Assembly: GCA_002690925.1 (NCBI GenBank)
Contig: NZGD01000289.1
Span: 23,815-79,274 of the forward strand
DNA: 55,460 nucleotides
Origin: Rhodopirellula sp.
GTDB lineage: Bacteria; Planctomycetota; Planctomycetia; Pirellulales; Pirellulaceae
Reading direction: 5' to 3'
Below the pieces are notes generated by a model. It made no database searches. It saw only the letters and a list, made by a program, of their open reading frames with translations, and had not been told where the DNA came from. A program made the position numbers and the translations under genes. Position 1 is the first letter of the stretch. The number at the start of each line of letters is the position of its first letter. This document shows, piece after piece, positions 1 through 8,951 of this stretch.

Positions 1-203
1 TGCTGAAACGCGTTGTGAGAGACGAAATGATGGGGAAAGAAGCTGAGGTGAATGTGCAGAGGGGGCATGTTATGCAGGCCTGCCTAGGTTTGGTGGGTAT
101 GGCAAAACGTTGGCATATTGCAGATAGGCGGGGTGGTGGCGCACAATATTCCCGACTCAGTGCCTTTTACTTCCCTTCTTTTTCATGACAGCGGAGACCC
201 CCC
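1..203. other. Window-edge region upstream of the first gene
   Basis: One forward frame is open from base 3 to a TGA ending at 188, about 61 codons. It could be the tail of a gene entering from the left, but its translation matches no family I recognise and its second half looks non-coding. No promoter or RNA structure can be supported here. Whether it is coding needs the sequence to the left. Confidence 0.25.
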
Positions 204-1205
204 ATGGCTCGACCCGTCACTCTGTTTACCGGTCAGTGGGCTGACCTTCCAATCGAAAAAATGGCTCGCATGACCAGCGAGTTCGGTTACGACGGCATTG
301 AGCTTGCCTGTTGGGGAGATCATTTCGAGGTTGACCGTGCATTGGCCGAGGATGATTATTGTGATAACCAACGCAAATTATTGGATGATGCTGGTCTGCA
401 ATGCCATGCAATTAGTGCGCACCTCGTTGGTCAAGCGGTATTGGACAACATCGATGAGCGTCATGAAGCAATATTGCCACCCTACATTTGGGGTGATGGG
501 GATCCTGCAGGCGTGAACGAGCGAGCGATTGAGGAGTTGAAAAATACAGCTCGAGCCGCTCAGAAATTTGGTGTCGATGTTGTCAATGGTTTTACAGGCA
601 GCAGCATTTGGCATCTTCTGTACTCCTTCCCTCCCGTACCGCCGTCGATGATTGACGCGGGGTTCGATCTGCTTGCCGAGAGGTTCAATCCAATACTCGA
701 TGTGTTTGGTGAGTGCGGTGTTCGCTTTGCCTTGGAAGTACATCCGACAGAGATTGCGTTCGACATCTACACTGCCCAGCGTGCTTTGGAAGTTCTCGAG
801 CATCGACCGGAGTTTGGGTTCAACTTTGATCCCAGTCACCTGATTTGGCAGGGAATTGATCCTGTTCAGTTCATTCGGACGTTTCCCGATCGTATCTACC
901 ATGTGCACGTCAAGGATGCGATCGTCACGTTGGATGGCAAAAGTGGCATCAACGCCAGTCATTTGAACTTCGGTGATTATCGCAGAGGTTGGGATTTCCG
1001 AAGTCCGGGTCGCGGCGGTGTCAACTTTGAAGAGATCATTCGCGCTTTGAATGACATTGGCTACGAGGGGCCACTCTCCATTGAGTGGGAAGATAGCGGC
1101 ATGGAGCGTGAGTTTGGTGCAAAGGAAGCTTGTGAATTCACAAAGAAACTGGATTTCTCTCCTAGCAACCGTGCCTTTGATGCAGCGTTTGATGAAGGAA
1201 GCTGA
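204..1205 (+). CDS. Sugar phosphate isomerase/epimerase-like TIM barrel (xylose isomerase-like, AP endonuclease 2 fold)
   Basis: A 333-residue cytoplasmic protein of the xylose-isomerase-like TIM-barrel superfamily, which holds sugar phosphate isomerases and epimerases such as IolE and hydroxypyruvate isomerase. Visible barrel-strand motifs are YDGIELACWGDHFE near residues 30-43, ALEVHPTE mid-protein, FDPSHLIWQGID, HVHVKDA and SIEWEDSG near the C-terminus. They supply the Glu/Asp/His/Glu metal ligands expected of the fold. No signal peptide is seen, and the ATG start gives a normal family length. Only 14 bases separate it from thiS, so the two could be cotranscribed, but a sugar isomerase has no obvious thiamine role. 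Planctomycetes carry many such paralogues, so the substrate cannot be named. Confidence 0.85.
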   Translation: MARPVTLFTGQWADLPIEKMARMTSEFGYDGIELACWGDHFEVDRALAEDDYCDNQRKLLDDAGLQCHAISAHLVGQAVLDNIDERHEAILPPYIWGDGDPAGVNERAIEELKNTARAAQKFGVDVVNGFTGSSIWHLLYSFPPVPPSMIDAGFDLLAERFNPILDVFGECGVRFALEVHPTEIAFDIYTAQRALEVLEHRPEFGFNFDPSHLIWQGIDPVQFIRTFPDRIYHVHVKDAIVTLDGKSGINASHLNFGDYRRGWDFRSPGRGGVNFEEIIRALNDIGYEGPLSIEWEDSGMEREFGAKEACEFTKKLDFSPSNRAFDAAFDEGS

Positions 1206-1219
1206 GAGATATTCAGAGC

Positions 1220-1423
1220 ATGATAAAGATCACTGTCAACGGCCGGTCAGTAGAACTGGATGAATCGATGACTGTCGAGCTTATGCTCGACCGTGTTGAT
1301 GTGCCGCCCAACTATTTGGCTGTTGAGGTGAATGCGGAAGTGGTTCCGCGAGAAGATTACACCACTCAAGCCATTCAGGATGGTGATCAGGTTGAGTTGG
1401 TGACATTAGTGGGTGGGGGATAA
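1220..1423 (+). CDS. thiS: Sulfur carrier protein ThiS
   Basis: A 67-residue ubiquitin-like protein that carries sulfur as a C-terminal thiocarboxylate for thiazole formation in thiamine biosynthesis. It starts MIKITVNGR and ends LVTLVGGG, so the C-terminal Gly-Gly that is adenylated and sulfurated is intact. Length matches the family (about 65-70). The next gene is thiG, the enzyme that consumes the thiocarboxylate, which confirms the assignment over MoaD or other beta-grasp carriers. No ThiF, ThiO/ThiH or cysteine desulfurase is encoded in this window. Confidence 0.95.
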   Translation: MIKITVNGRSVELDESMTVELMLDRVDVPPNYLAVEVNAEVVPREDYTTQAIQDGDQVELVTLVGGG

Positions 1424-1536
1424 GTTGCGTGTTGGTTCTGGCTGGTTGCGGGTTTAAAAAATTCCGCCGCGGCTCGGCGTCTTCTTTTCTATTTCAGTCT
1501 GTCTGTTTATCAACGTAACGACGCGAAAGTAACGCA

Positions 1537-2421
1537 GTGTCTGTGACCACGACAGTTAATTCTTCCATCGACGGGGCACCACCAGACGATTCACCGCTGG
1601 TTGTGGGGGGGCATACGTTGCAAAGTAGGATGATCGTGGGTACCGGAAGGTATGACACGATGACCCAAATGCGGGATTCATTGGACGCATCCGGTTCGGA
1701 TTGTGTGACCGTGGCAGTCAGGCGGGAGCGTCTGTACGATCGATCGGGGCAAAATATTCTCGATTTCCTTGACCTTGATCGTTGCACGTTACTCCCTAAT
1801 ACCGCAGGTTGTTTCACTGCAACGGATGCGATCCGAGCCGCACGCCTCGGGCGAGAAATACTTAAAACGCTCGGTAATCCCGGTGCAGACTGGGTCAAAC
1901 TTGAAGTCCTTGGGGACAGCAAGACGTTGTTGCCTGACCCAGTGCAAACTGTCGAAGCGTGTCAAGAACTTGCTGCTGATGGTTTCAAGGTCTTGTGTTA
2001 CACCAGCGACTGCCCCGTAACTGCCAGGCGTCTCAAGGAGGTTGGGGCAGCCAGCGTCATGCCCGCAGGAAGTCCAATTGGCAGCGGGCAGGGATTATTG
2101 AATAAGAATAATTTGCGGATCATCCTCGAGTATTTAAAAGACGGAGATCCGGATTATCCCGTCATTGTTGATGCCGGTGTGGGAACAGCCAGTGATGTAA
2201 GCGAGGCCTTCGAGTTGGGGGCTGACGGTGTTCTTTTAAATACGGCGATTGCTCATGCCAGAGACCCTGTACGCATGGCAAGGGCAATGAAGCACGCGAC
2301 ACTCGCAGGTCGAGATGCATACTTGGCAGGTCGAATTCCAAAAAGGTTGTACGGAACTGCAAGCAGCCCGTCAGAAGGTGTGATCAGCACCCGACCTTAC
2401 GGAAACAGCGATGTGGGATAG
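1537..2421 (+). CDS. thiG: Thiazole synthase ThiG
   Basis: Forms the thiazole phosphate ring of thiamine from 1-deoxy-D-xylulose 5-phosphate, dehydroglycine and ThiS thiocarboxylate. The 294-residue TIM barrel shows MIVGTGRY (about 32-39), LPNTAGC (86-92), the Schiff-base Lys121 in WVKLEV, MPAGSPIGSGQG, and the phosphate-binding region VIVDAGVGTASD followed by GADGVLLNTAIA. The start is GTG; about 20 residues precede the conserved core, so the enzyme is slightly longer than usual (about 255-270). A 113-base gap separates it from thiS. No TPP riboswitch was recognised upstream of either gene. Confidence 0.95.
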   Translation: MSVTTTVNSSIDGAPPDDSPLVVGGHTLQSRMIVGTGRYDTMTQMRDSLDASGSDCVTVAVRRERLYDRSGQNILDFLDLDRCTLLPNTAGCFTATDAIRAARLGREILKTLGNPGADWVKLEVLGDSKTLLPDPVQTVEACQELAADGFKVLCYTSDCPVTARRLKEVGAASVMPAGSPIGSGQGLLNKNNLRIILEYLKDGDPDYPVIVDAGVGTASDVSEAFELGADGVLLNTAIAHARDPVRMARAMKHATLAGRDAYLAGRIPKRLYGTASSPSEGVISTRPYGNSDVG

Positions 2422-2869
2422 GCTGGTTCCAGGCCACGCTCCGAACATGATCCCTCAGTGTCCACACGCACTCACGGGCAGGCTCGTTGAAATGGTCTCC
2501 TGTGATTGTGCTTCTTAAGAGAGACTCAATGATCGATTCCAGCAGCTCGAGAGAATCATCCCAAAATCGTGGCTGTCACTCCGGCTAGGTCACGAAATGA
2601 GGTGCCTTGTCGTTGAAGTGCCTTTTCGATGCGCTACAGCATCGATGTTTGCAGAAGCGTTGACGGTTCAGGAATGGCTCAATGGTTCGGTTTGCTAACT
2701 GACTGTCTAGTTTTTCACTGATACCGGAGGCACTGATACCGGAGGCACTGATACTGGAGTCACTGATACTGGGTGGGGCGTGCTTCCTTGTCGGCCTCGT
2801 TCCACTTTGTGAGCGTGATTCGGTTAAACTTGCCTTCATCCAGTTCAGTGCCCAATTCAACCCTTCCCG
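2422..2869. other. 448-base intergenic region between thiG and the DASS transporter
   Basis: No gene is supported here on either strand. The only clear structure is the 15-bp tandem array at 2716-2775, listed separately. A minus-strand open frame crossing the array gives a repetitive Ser/Ile/Ala/Gly translation that is simply the repeat read in frame. Confidence 0.5.
2716..2775. repeat. 15-bp tandem repeat, four copies
   Basis: Unit CACTGATACCGGAGG. Copies lie at 2716-2730, 2731-2745 (identical), 2746-2760 (two changes) and 2761-2775 (diverged at the 3' end). The array ends 94 bases before the transporter start. Each unit holds GGAGG or a variant but the array is too distant to be the ribosome-binding site. 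It may be neutral slippage or a set of protein-binding sites. Confidence 0.85.
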
Positions 2870-4240
2870 ATGTCGATGAAGTATAAGATCCTTGCAGCTG
2901 GGCTGTTGGCCGCCATTAGCACTGGTTATGCGACGGCCTACTCTGGGCAATCCGACCAGATTGCATTAACCGCCGCAGTGGTAGTGCTTTGTGCCATTTG
3001 GTGGATTTTTGAACCAGTTCCTATTCCAGTTACTTCCTTGATCCCACTAGCGGTTTTGCCGCTTGGTGGCGTTTTGACTGCGGAACAGATTGGCGCCTGT
3101 GTTGGTGATAAACTGGTGCTTCTGATGATGGGAGGCTTCATGTTGTCGATGGCGATGGAGCAAAGCGGCACCCATCGGCGGCTGGCATTGGAGATGGTTG
3201 GATTTTTTGGTGGCGGTTCCAGCAGTCGACGGCTTGTGTTTGGTTTCATGGCAGCTTCAGCCTTTTTGAGTATGTGGATCTCCAATGCTGCAACTGTGTT
3301 GATGCTTTTGCCCATCGTTGCTGCGGTTGTCGAGAAAAGTACTGATCGCAACCTGAAAGTCGCATTGCTGCTGGGCATTGCCTATTCGGCCAGTATCGGC
3401 GGAATTGTGACGCCGATTGGCACGCCACCGAATCTCGTTTTTATGTCTGTCTATAGCAAGACATTTGGTGACGAACCGTCTTTCACGCAATGGATGATTT
3501 GGGCCGCGCCGATTGCTGCGGTCATGTTGCCGTTAGTCGGGTTTTGGCTCACGCGAGGATTGGGGGTGGATGCACGTCTGGAAATGCCTGCCGTGGGGGC
3601 TTGGCGTTATGAAGAACGAGCGACTTTGATTGTGTTTGTGGTCACTGCCCTGCTCTGGATCACTCGAAAAGAACCGTATGGTGGCTGGGGGCAATGGGTG
3701 CCTGGAGCCAGTGATGCTTCGGTCGCCATGTTGGCCGTGGTCGTGATGCACATCATTCCCAATGGCAAAGGAAAAACGTTGTTGACATGGGGGAACGCTG
3801 TCAAAATTCCGTGGGGGGTTCTGCTTTTATTCGCCGGAGGCATCGCCATAGCCAAAGCGTGCATTGAATCTGGATTGAGCCAGCAGTTGGGTGAAGCGCT
3901 TAGCGGGATCTCCACCTTGCCATTGATTTTGATGATCGGGGTGGTTTGTTTGGCGGTTACTTTTCTGACAGAGGTCACCAGCAATACAGCAACGGCAAAT
4001 TTGCTACTGCCCATCCTTGCTGCTACGGCTATCGTGACCCAGATTGATCCCCGGCTGATAATGATACCTGCGACGATAAGTGCTAGCTTTGCATTCATGT
4101 TGCCTGTCGCTACTCCACCCAACGCGATTGTGTTCGGGAATGGTGCATTGACCGTCAAGGACATGATGCGTCAGGGGCTAGTGTTGAATCTGCTTGGAGT
4201 GATTGTGGTAACTCTGGCCTGCTGGCTATTTTTTGGTTAA
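2870..4240 (+). CDS. DASS/SLC13 family sodium:divalent anion symporter
   Basis: A 456-residue inner-membrane transporter of the DASS family, which import dicarboxylates, citrate or sulfate with sodium. Both inverted-repeat signatures are visible: SMWISNAATVLMLLPI followed by TPIGTPPNLVF in the first half, and TEVTSNTATANLLLPI followed by VATPPNAIVFG in the second. These SNT and TPPN pairs form the sodium and carboxylate sites. About 11-12 hydrophobic segments are present. ATG 2870 is used; ATG 2876, two codons on, is equally possible. Substrate cannot be decided; the downstream lyase-like gene, 21 bases away, would fit an organic acid. Family assignment is firm. Confidence 0.92.
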   Translation: MSMKYKILAAGLLAAISTGYATAYSGQSDQIALTAAVVVLCAIWWIFEPVPIPVTSLIPLAVLPLGGVLTAEQIGACVGDKLVLLMMGGFMLSMAMEQSGTHRRLALEMVGFFGGGSSSRRLVFGFMAASAFLSMWISNAATVLMLLPIVAAVVEKSTDRNLKVALLLGIAYSASIGGIVTPIGTPPNLVFMSVYSKTFGDEPSFTQWMIWAAPIAAVMLPLVGFWLTRGLGVDARLEMPAVGAWRYEERATLIVFVVTALLWITRKEPYGGWGQWVPGASDASVAMLAVVVMHIIPNGKGKTLLTWGNAVKIPWGVLLLFAGGIAIAKACIESGLSQQLGEALSGISTLPLILMIGVVCLAVTFLTEVTSNTATANLLLPILAATAIVTQIDPRLIMIPATISASFAFMLPVATPPNAIVFGNGALTVKDMMRQGLVLNLLGVIVVTLACWLFFG

Positions 4241-4261
4241 TTAAATTACGAGCAATACATT

Positions 4262-5275
4262 TTGATTTATCCCCCCGCAACTGTCGCCTGCTTTGATCCG
4301 ACACAAGGACACCTGCCCCGACGCGAGTTGGATCATGAGCGTCTGCAGCAGTTTTTGCAGAAGCTCCGTTCTGCAGGTGCAGAGTCTGTTTTGATTGCGG
4401 CTTCAACGGGACAGGGGCATTTGCGCACTGTCGAGGAGTTGCGAGAGTTTTTCGATGTTGCAGCAAAGCTGTCACCCACAAACCTGCAGCGAATGGGCTT
4501 GCTTCGCCCTGAGGACGGCGTAGACATCAACGTTGAGTTGTTGCAATTACTCAAGCAGCTTGATTATGCAGTCGCGTTCCTGCGGCCAGGATCAAATCTT
4601 GAACCCGCTTGTTCTGATCATGATGTCGTTGAACAGCTTCAGCCGCTTGTGCGACGTGCCAGTGAGTTGCAGTTGCCTCTTGGTCTGTATTCAATCTCTG
4701 ACGTCAGTGGTGTGCCACTAAACACGCGAGTTGTTCAGCGATTGGTCGATGGGCCTGGTGGTGATTCGATTGTAGCCGTCAAAGTGACAGAAGCATCCTA
4801 CGAGAATAGTACTCTGGCATTTTTAGAGGCGGCAGGTTTAGAGCACCTGCGGATTGTGCAAGGTTGGGATCCTCATCTGGCGCGAGCTCTGCAGGATGGA
4901 GCCAAAGCCGGCAGGCAACGTTGTGGGATTACCAGCGGACCAATGTCTTTTGCCATCTACCAATATCAGCACATCCTCGACGCTGCGGTTCGGCAGGATT
5001 GGACGGAGGTGCTGTTAGCTCAGCAGGCTGTGACCGAGATGTTTCAATCGATGCAGGATGATCCTCGCTACTTTGCTGATCTGCAGCGAGCCAAGTACAT
5101 CATGGGGTTGGGGCATCCTATTTGCGGCCAAGTGTCGTCGGAGCAAGTTGCTCGAGTGATGCAGGCGCTGCAAGAGCTACCCCGCCGCAGCGATCGTGAC
5201 CGTTTGTGTCAAAGCCTTGACTTGATGGGCGATGGGCCGTGTCACACAGCCTTGCAGGACATGCTTCAGTCGTGA
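4262..5275 (+). CDS. Dihydrodipicolinate synthase (DapA)-family lyase
   Basis: A 337-residue class I aldolase-type TIM barrel. Visible active-site features are ASTGQGHL (48-54) in place of the family's GTTGE loop, a tyrosine in GLYSIS (Tyr143), and the Schiff-base lysine in VAVKVTEAS (Lys174), followed by GITSGPMSF. The reaction is probably reversible aldol cleavage of a 2-oxo acid, not true DapA. The start is TTG; no ATG or GTG is available because an in-frame stop (the transporter's TAA) lies 21 bases upstream, with ATT at 4259 as the only other near-start. It is tightly linked to the transporter, suggesting an uptake-and-breakdown pair, which is inference. Confidence 0.8.
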   Translation: MIYPPATVACFDPTQGHLPRRELDHERLQQFLQKLRSAGAESVLIAASTGQGHLRTVEELREFFDVAAKLSPTNLQRMGLLRPEDGVDINVELLQLLKQLDYAVAFLRPGSNLEPACSDHDVVEQLQPLVRRASELQLPLGLYSISDVSGVPLNTRVVQRLVDGPGGDSIVAVKVTEASYENSTLAFLEAAGLEHLRIVQGWDPHLARALQDGAKAGRQRCGITSGPMSFAIYQYQHILDAAVRQDWTEVLLAQQAVTEMFQSMQDDPRYFADLQRAKYIMGLGHPICGQVSSEQVARVMQALQELPRRSDRDRLCQSLDLMGDGPCHTALQDMLQS

Positions 5276-5356
5276 AACCCAGTAAGGCATCCTTGGGCGT
5301 CCGAAACCCTGCTGTTGCTATCCCTGCAAGTTAGCCTCTCCCAAGCCAAGTCGATG

Positions 5357-5398
5357 TTCTTACGAGGCGTGGCGCGGTTCTTACGAGGCGTGGCGCGG
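5357..5398. repeat. 21-bp perfect tandem duplication at the methyltransferase 3' end
   Basis: Two identical adjacent copies, 5357-5377 and 5378-5398, beginning TTCTTACGAGGC. On the minus strand the first-read copy (5378-5398) carries the last codons (PRHAS) and the TAA of the methyltransferase; the second (5357-5377) repeats those codons and stop downstream. The duplication is seven codons long and in frame. Confidence 0.95.
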
Positions 5399-6109
5399 GA
5401 ATAATCTTGGCTGCCCGTACCACTCGGGAAAATTGCCGTTTCGTATCGCGAGCAGCGACACTTTGCCATGCATGTGTTCAGGACCATGGGTGTAATCCCA
5501 TTCAAGTCGTTCTTCGTACCTGAGAACACGGAGGTCTGCTGACCTGTCTGTCGCCCACTGGGCAAGTTGATTCGGCGAAAAATAGTTCACGACAGCACCC
5601 GTCGTTTCGCTTTTCGGGGCTGTTGAGTTGCACCCCGGTGGCAGGTCGGAACCTGGGTCCTCCGTGCTGTGTACCTCGACGGCGAGGAGGCCGGTTGGCG
5701 TGAGGCTATTGAGGATTTTCTTCCAGACAATGAGCGCGTCGGCTGCTGGGATATGGTCAAGGACAGTCGTTGCAATGATTGCATCATAATTATCGGGTTC
5801 GAATTCGAAGTCACGGACGTCTGCGGCCCGCGTGGTGATGCATTCACCGATGCCGGCCGAAGTGGCTCTCTGCTTGATGCGTTCCAAGCCCATTTCACTA
5901 AGGTCAACTGCAGTCACGGCATAGCCTGCCCTAGCCAAAGCGATCGAATCCCGCCCCGCCCCTGCTCCCAGATCCAGAGCTCTGAGTTGCTTGGGCTCTC
6001 CAGAAGCACTCAGGTCAATGATCGATTGTACACCGGGTGCGGGTGTTTCACCGTAAGCGATGTCGTCTCGGTTGTATGCTTCGAAGAAGGGATCGGATTC
6101 GTCTGTCAT
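5381..6109 (-). CDS. Class I SAM-dependent methyltransferase (TehB/ubiE-like)
   Basis: A 242-residue cytoplasmic methyltransferase. Motif I is LDLGAGAGRDS (about 45-55), followed by the acidic motif II in VTAVDLS, motif III around TRAADVRDF, and the post-motif segment YDAIIATTVLDHIP. The overall pattern resembles TehB/methyltransferase-11 proteins acting on small molecules, but there is no substrate-specific signature. It is convergent with the preceding DapA-like gene. Its final codons and stop lie inside a 21-bp tandem duplication (5357-5398), so a mutation of the stop would extend it by only seven codons. Confidence 0.82.
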   Translation of the reverse strand: MTDESDPFFEAYNRDDIAYGETPAPGVQSIIDLSASGEPKQLRALDLGAGAGRDSIALARAGYAVTAVDLSEMGLERIKQRATSAGIGECITTRAADVRDFEFEPDNYDAIIATTVLDHIPAADALIVWKKILNSLTPTGLLAVEVHSTEDPGSDLPPGCNSTAPKSETTGAVVNYFSPNQLAQWATDRSADLRVLRYEERLEWDYTHGPEHMHGKVSLLAIRNGNFPEWYGQPRLFPRHAS

Positions 6110-6362
6110 GATTGAATTGTGCTGGAGTGGCGGACAGTTGACAGTAGTTCATTGGCAAGCGAGCATTCTAGCGTTGCTGCTGTGATTGGCGAGATGCGGT
6201 AACGAGCCTTCAATGATTCGATTTCGCCAGACCGCGGTTGAGTTATTGTCAGGCCTGCCACGAGATGAATGACTTGTCGCTTGGTGTGCCATTTGCTGGT
6301 CCCAGTTGTTTGCAGGCCAGTGACAATCCACCTGATGAATTTGTATTTATCGAGACAGAGAA

Positions 6363-8837
6363 ATGATGAACGTTTTTGGCGAATTGCATTTGTTACGTGG
6401 GATCCTGATGACGTGGATTGGGGTGTTTTTGATGCTTCAGTCGCCTGCTGGAGGCGCCAGTGTCGAGCAAATTGGTGAGGGGTCACGGCATCCTATGCGG
6501 GGAAAAGAAATCGATTGGATCGATGGCGATTACGTGTTGCGTAACGATCAAGTTGTAGCAGTGATTGCACGCCCCAACGCCGACCGTCACGCCAATATGA
6601 CCGTGCGAAGCGTGGGTGCCTGTATCATTGACTTCACACGGTTGGATGCTGAATCAGATCAACTGAGCTGTTACTATCCCCTGGCTGGACGGTATCAGTT
6701 TTTTGATAACGGATTGGTTGAGACAGGTGATTTGGATGGCGGTGGTGTGTTTTGGCGTTGTCGTTCGACGGCAGCAACCGCTCGTAATGAAACAGTGGCG
6801 ACCATTGAATATCAACTTAGAGACGGTGATCCTTATCTGACCGTGATTAAGACCGTGACTGGTGAAGATGTCAGCAAAGTGACAGCGGCAGACAGTGTCC
6901 GAGTTGACACGACATTTGTGGTTGGAACTCTCGCGGAAACAACGACGGGTTACTGCGAGGATGAGCACTTTCGGCAGACTTATGGGTTTGAGGCTACCTT
7001 AGGTACGAAGACACCTCTGTGGTCTGCGAGTGGAAGGAACCGTCAGCTTAAGTACGGTGCGGATGCGGCTGAACGTAGTGAGAACCGTGTTCAATGGATT
7101 ACGCGTATTTATGCTGCGAGTTCACCGTTGGATCTTTGGGGGCTGACATCGGGAGCAAAGGCGCAGCGTTTCAGTGTGTCTGGGGCTGTCGGTGAGCATC
7201 CACGTATTAAATTGAGTGTGATTGCCGGCAGTATTGGCTCACTTGAATTACCTTGCGAGTGGCGATCAGCTGCAGATGGAAAATCGGTTGTTCATCTGCC
7301 ACCAGGCCAGTACCGCGTACGCGGTGAAGCTATCGGACATCTGCCAGTCGAGGCAGACATCAAAGTTACTTCAGAATCAAGTGAATTTGCGTTGAAGCTT
7401 GGAGCAGCGACCACTGTGCAAGTCACGGTTGTGTCGGAGGATGGTCAACCAATTCCTTGCAAGGCAAGTTTTTACGGAGCTAAGGACGAAGATGGTAATA
7501 TGACGCCTGATCCCGTCTTCGGTATCGAGAGCCAGAGTGGAGCTGTTGGTAACTGTGTTTATTGTGCTGATGGTCAGTTTGTCAGATCACTTCCACCTGG
7601 GACTTATGATTTATTGCTGAGTCGTGGCCCAGAGTATGATGCCGTTTTCGAAAAAATTCAGATTGCACAAGGGCAGCAGCGAACCGTCAGGGCGACGCTG
7701 AAACGCGTTGTCGATACAACGGGATGGGTCAGTGCTGAGTTGCATAGTCATAGCAGTCCCTCTGGTGATAATACGTCGGATCAGCTTGGCCGAGTCGAGA
7801 ATCTGGTTTGTGAACAGATTGATTTCGCACCATGCACCGAACATCAGCGAATCGAATCGTATGATGATCAGCTGGAAAAGCTCGGAGCGCAAGCGTTCAT
7901 GGCAACGTGCACAGGGATGGAACTGACCGGATCACCTTTACCGCTCAATCACCAAAACGCATTTCCACTGAAATGGAAGCCCTACAGTCAGGATGGTGGA
8001 GGTCCAAAAACCAGCAGTAATCCTGTCACACAGATAGCGAGACTCGCAATGTGGGATGACAACTCGGACAAGCTGGTGCAAACCAATCACCCCAACGTGC
8101 GCCAACTTGTGGAGGATCGCGATCTGGATGGGAATCCCGATGGTGGTTTCGCAAAAATGCTCGATTTCATGGATGTCATGGAAGTTCATCCACCCGAGAA
8201 TATCTTCATGACCAGCGAAGAGGTTAAAGCAATGAAGCGACCCGGAACACAACGGATTCTCCCGTGGATGGAATTACTGAAGTCGGGACGACGAATTCCG
8301 GGCGTGGTGAATACTGATGCCCACTACAATTGGAATGGGAGTGGATGGTTGCGGAATTGGGTCCGTAGCAGCACCGATGAACCTGCAAAAATCCGGACAG
8401 CTGAAATGGTTGATCGACTGGAAAAAGGTCAGGTGATCATGTCCACGGGGCCATTCATGACCGTGCAACTTCATCACCCAGGCTTGGAGGCACCTGCGGC
8501 AATCGGTGATAGCGTTACTGTTGACGGGGCAGGTGCCAAAGTCGCAATCAAGGTTCAGTGTGCCAATTGGATGGATGTGAACCGCGTGGAGGTGTTTGTG
8601 AATGGTGAGATGCAGCCTGAGTTGTCACGGACGCGTAAAACTCACCCCCAGGATTTTGGTAACGGGGTGGTTAAGTTTGATCAGCATCTCGGCGTTACTT
8701 TGCCTGGTGAGTCGTTCGTGATTGTTGCCGCAATTGGTGAGCGTATGGAGCTTGGTCGGGTGATGGGAAAGCGATATGGGCGGCGTCCGCCCGTTGTGGT
8801 GAGCAATCCTATTTTTGTGACAACTAACCTTAAGTAA
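6363..8837 (+). CDS. Secreted CehA/McbA-family (PHP-like) metallohydrolase
   Basis: An 824-residue exported protein. A hydrophobic stretch (about 9-30) ending QSPAGGAS suggests a signal peptide. The middle looks like beta-sandwich/carboxypeptidase-regulatory-like modules (LPPGQYRVRGEA, LPPGTYDLLLSRG). The C-terminal third is a PHP-like hydrolase: ELHSHSSPSGDNTS with His461 and His463, CTEHQRIESYDD, and NTDAHYNW with Asp652 and His654. CehA, a carbaryl hydrolase, gives the family its name, but most members have unknown substrates. ATG 6363 is used; ATG 6366 or 6408 are alternatives. It is monocistronic, with 253 upstream bases holding no recognised feature. Confidence 0.82.
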   Translation: MMNVFGELHLLRGILMTWIGVFLMLQSPAGGASVEQIGEGSRHPMRGKEIDWIDGDYVLRNDQVVAVIARPNADRHANMTVRSVGACIIDFTRLDAESDQLSCYYPLAGRYQFFDNGLVETGDLDGGGVFWRCRSTAATARNETVATIEYQLRDGDPYLTVIKTVTGEDVSKVTAADSVRVDTTFVVGTLAETTTGYCEDEHFRQTYGFEATLGTKTPLWSASGRNRQLKYGADAAERSENRVQWITRIYAASSPLDLWGLTSGAKAQRFSVSGAVGEHPRIKLSVIAGSIGSLELPCEWRSAADGKSVVHLPPGQYRVRGEAIGHLPVEADIKVTSESSEFALKLGAATTVQVTVVSEDGQPIPCKASFYGAKDEDGNMTPDPVFGIESQSGAVGNCVYCADGQFVRSLPPGTYDLLLSRGPEYDAVFEKIQIAQGQQRTVRATLKRVVDTTGWVSAELHSHSSPSGDNTSDQLGRVENLVCEQIDFAPCTEHQRIESYDDQLEKLGAQAFMATCTGMELTGSPLPLNHQNAFPLKWKPYSQDGGGPKTSSNPVTQIARLAMWDDNSDKLVQTNHPNVRQLVEDRDLDGNPDGGFAKMLDFMDVMEVHPPENIFMTSEEVKAMKRPGTQRILPWMELLKSGRRIPGVVNTDAHYNWNGSGWLRNWVRSSTDEPAKIRTAEMVDRLEKGQVIMSTGPFMTVQLHHPGLEAPAAIGDSVTVDGAGAKVAIKVQCANWMDVNRVEVFVNGEMQPELSRTRKTHPQDFGNGVVKFDQHLGVTLPGESFVIVAAIGERMELGRVMGKRYGRRPPVVVSNPIFVTTNLK

Positions 8838-8951
8838 TTTTTTCGGTTACAGGTGTCACTTGTTGGTTGCCCTGTTTCTCGAGTGTGTTTATGTGCCGAC
8901 TTGCCATATCGTTCGGTTTGGCAGGGGCAGCAGGAAATCATGGTTTGGCGA

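Noticed and set aside
1201..1219. CTGAGAGATATTCAG just before thiS, reminiscent of the TPP riboswitch CTGAGA box
   Set aside because: It is only the stop codon and a 14-base spacer; the other conserved TPP riboswitch segments are missing and there is no room for the aptamer.
2585..2950. 121-codon minus-strand open frame with repeated Ser-Ile-Ser-Ala-Ser-Gly
   Set aside because: The repetition is the 15-bp DNA array read in frame; no family, start context or neighbour supports a gene.
5266..5565. Minus-strand frame with a repeated RATPRKN heptapeptide
   Set aside because: It is the 21-bp duplication read in another frame, overlapping the real methyltransferase end.
5669..6115. 148-codon plus-strand frame opposite the methyltransferase
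   Set aside because: The minus-strand frame has clear methyltransferase motifs; this one has none.
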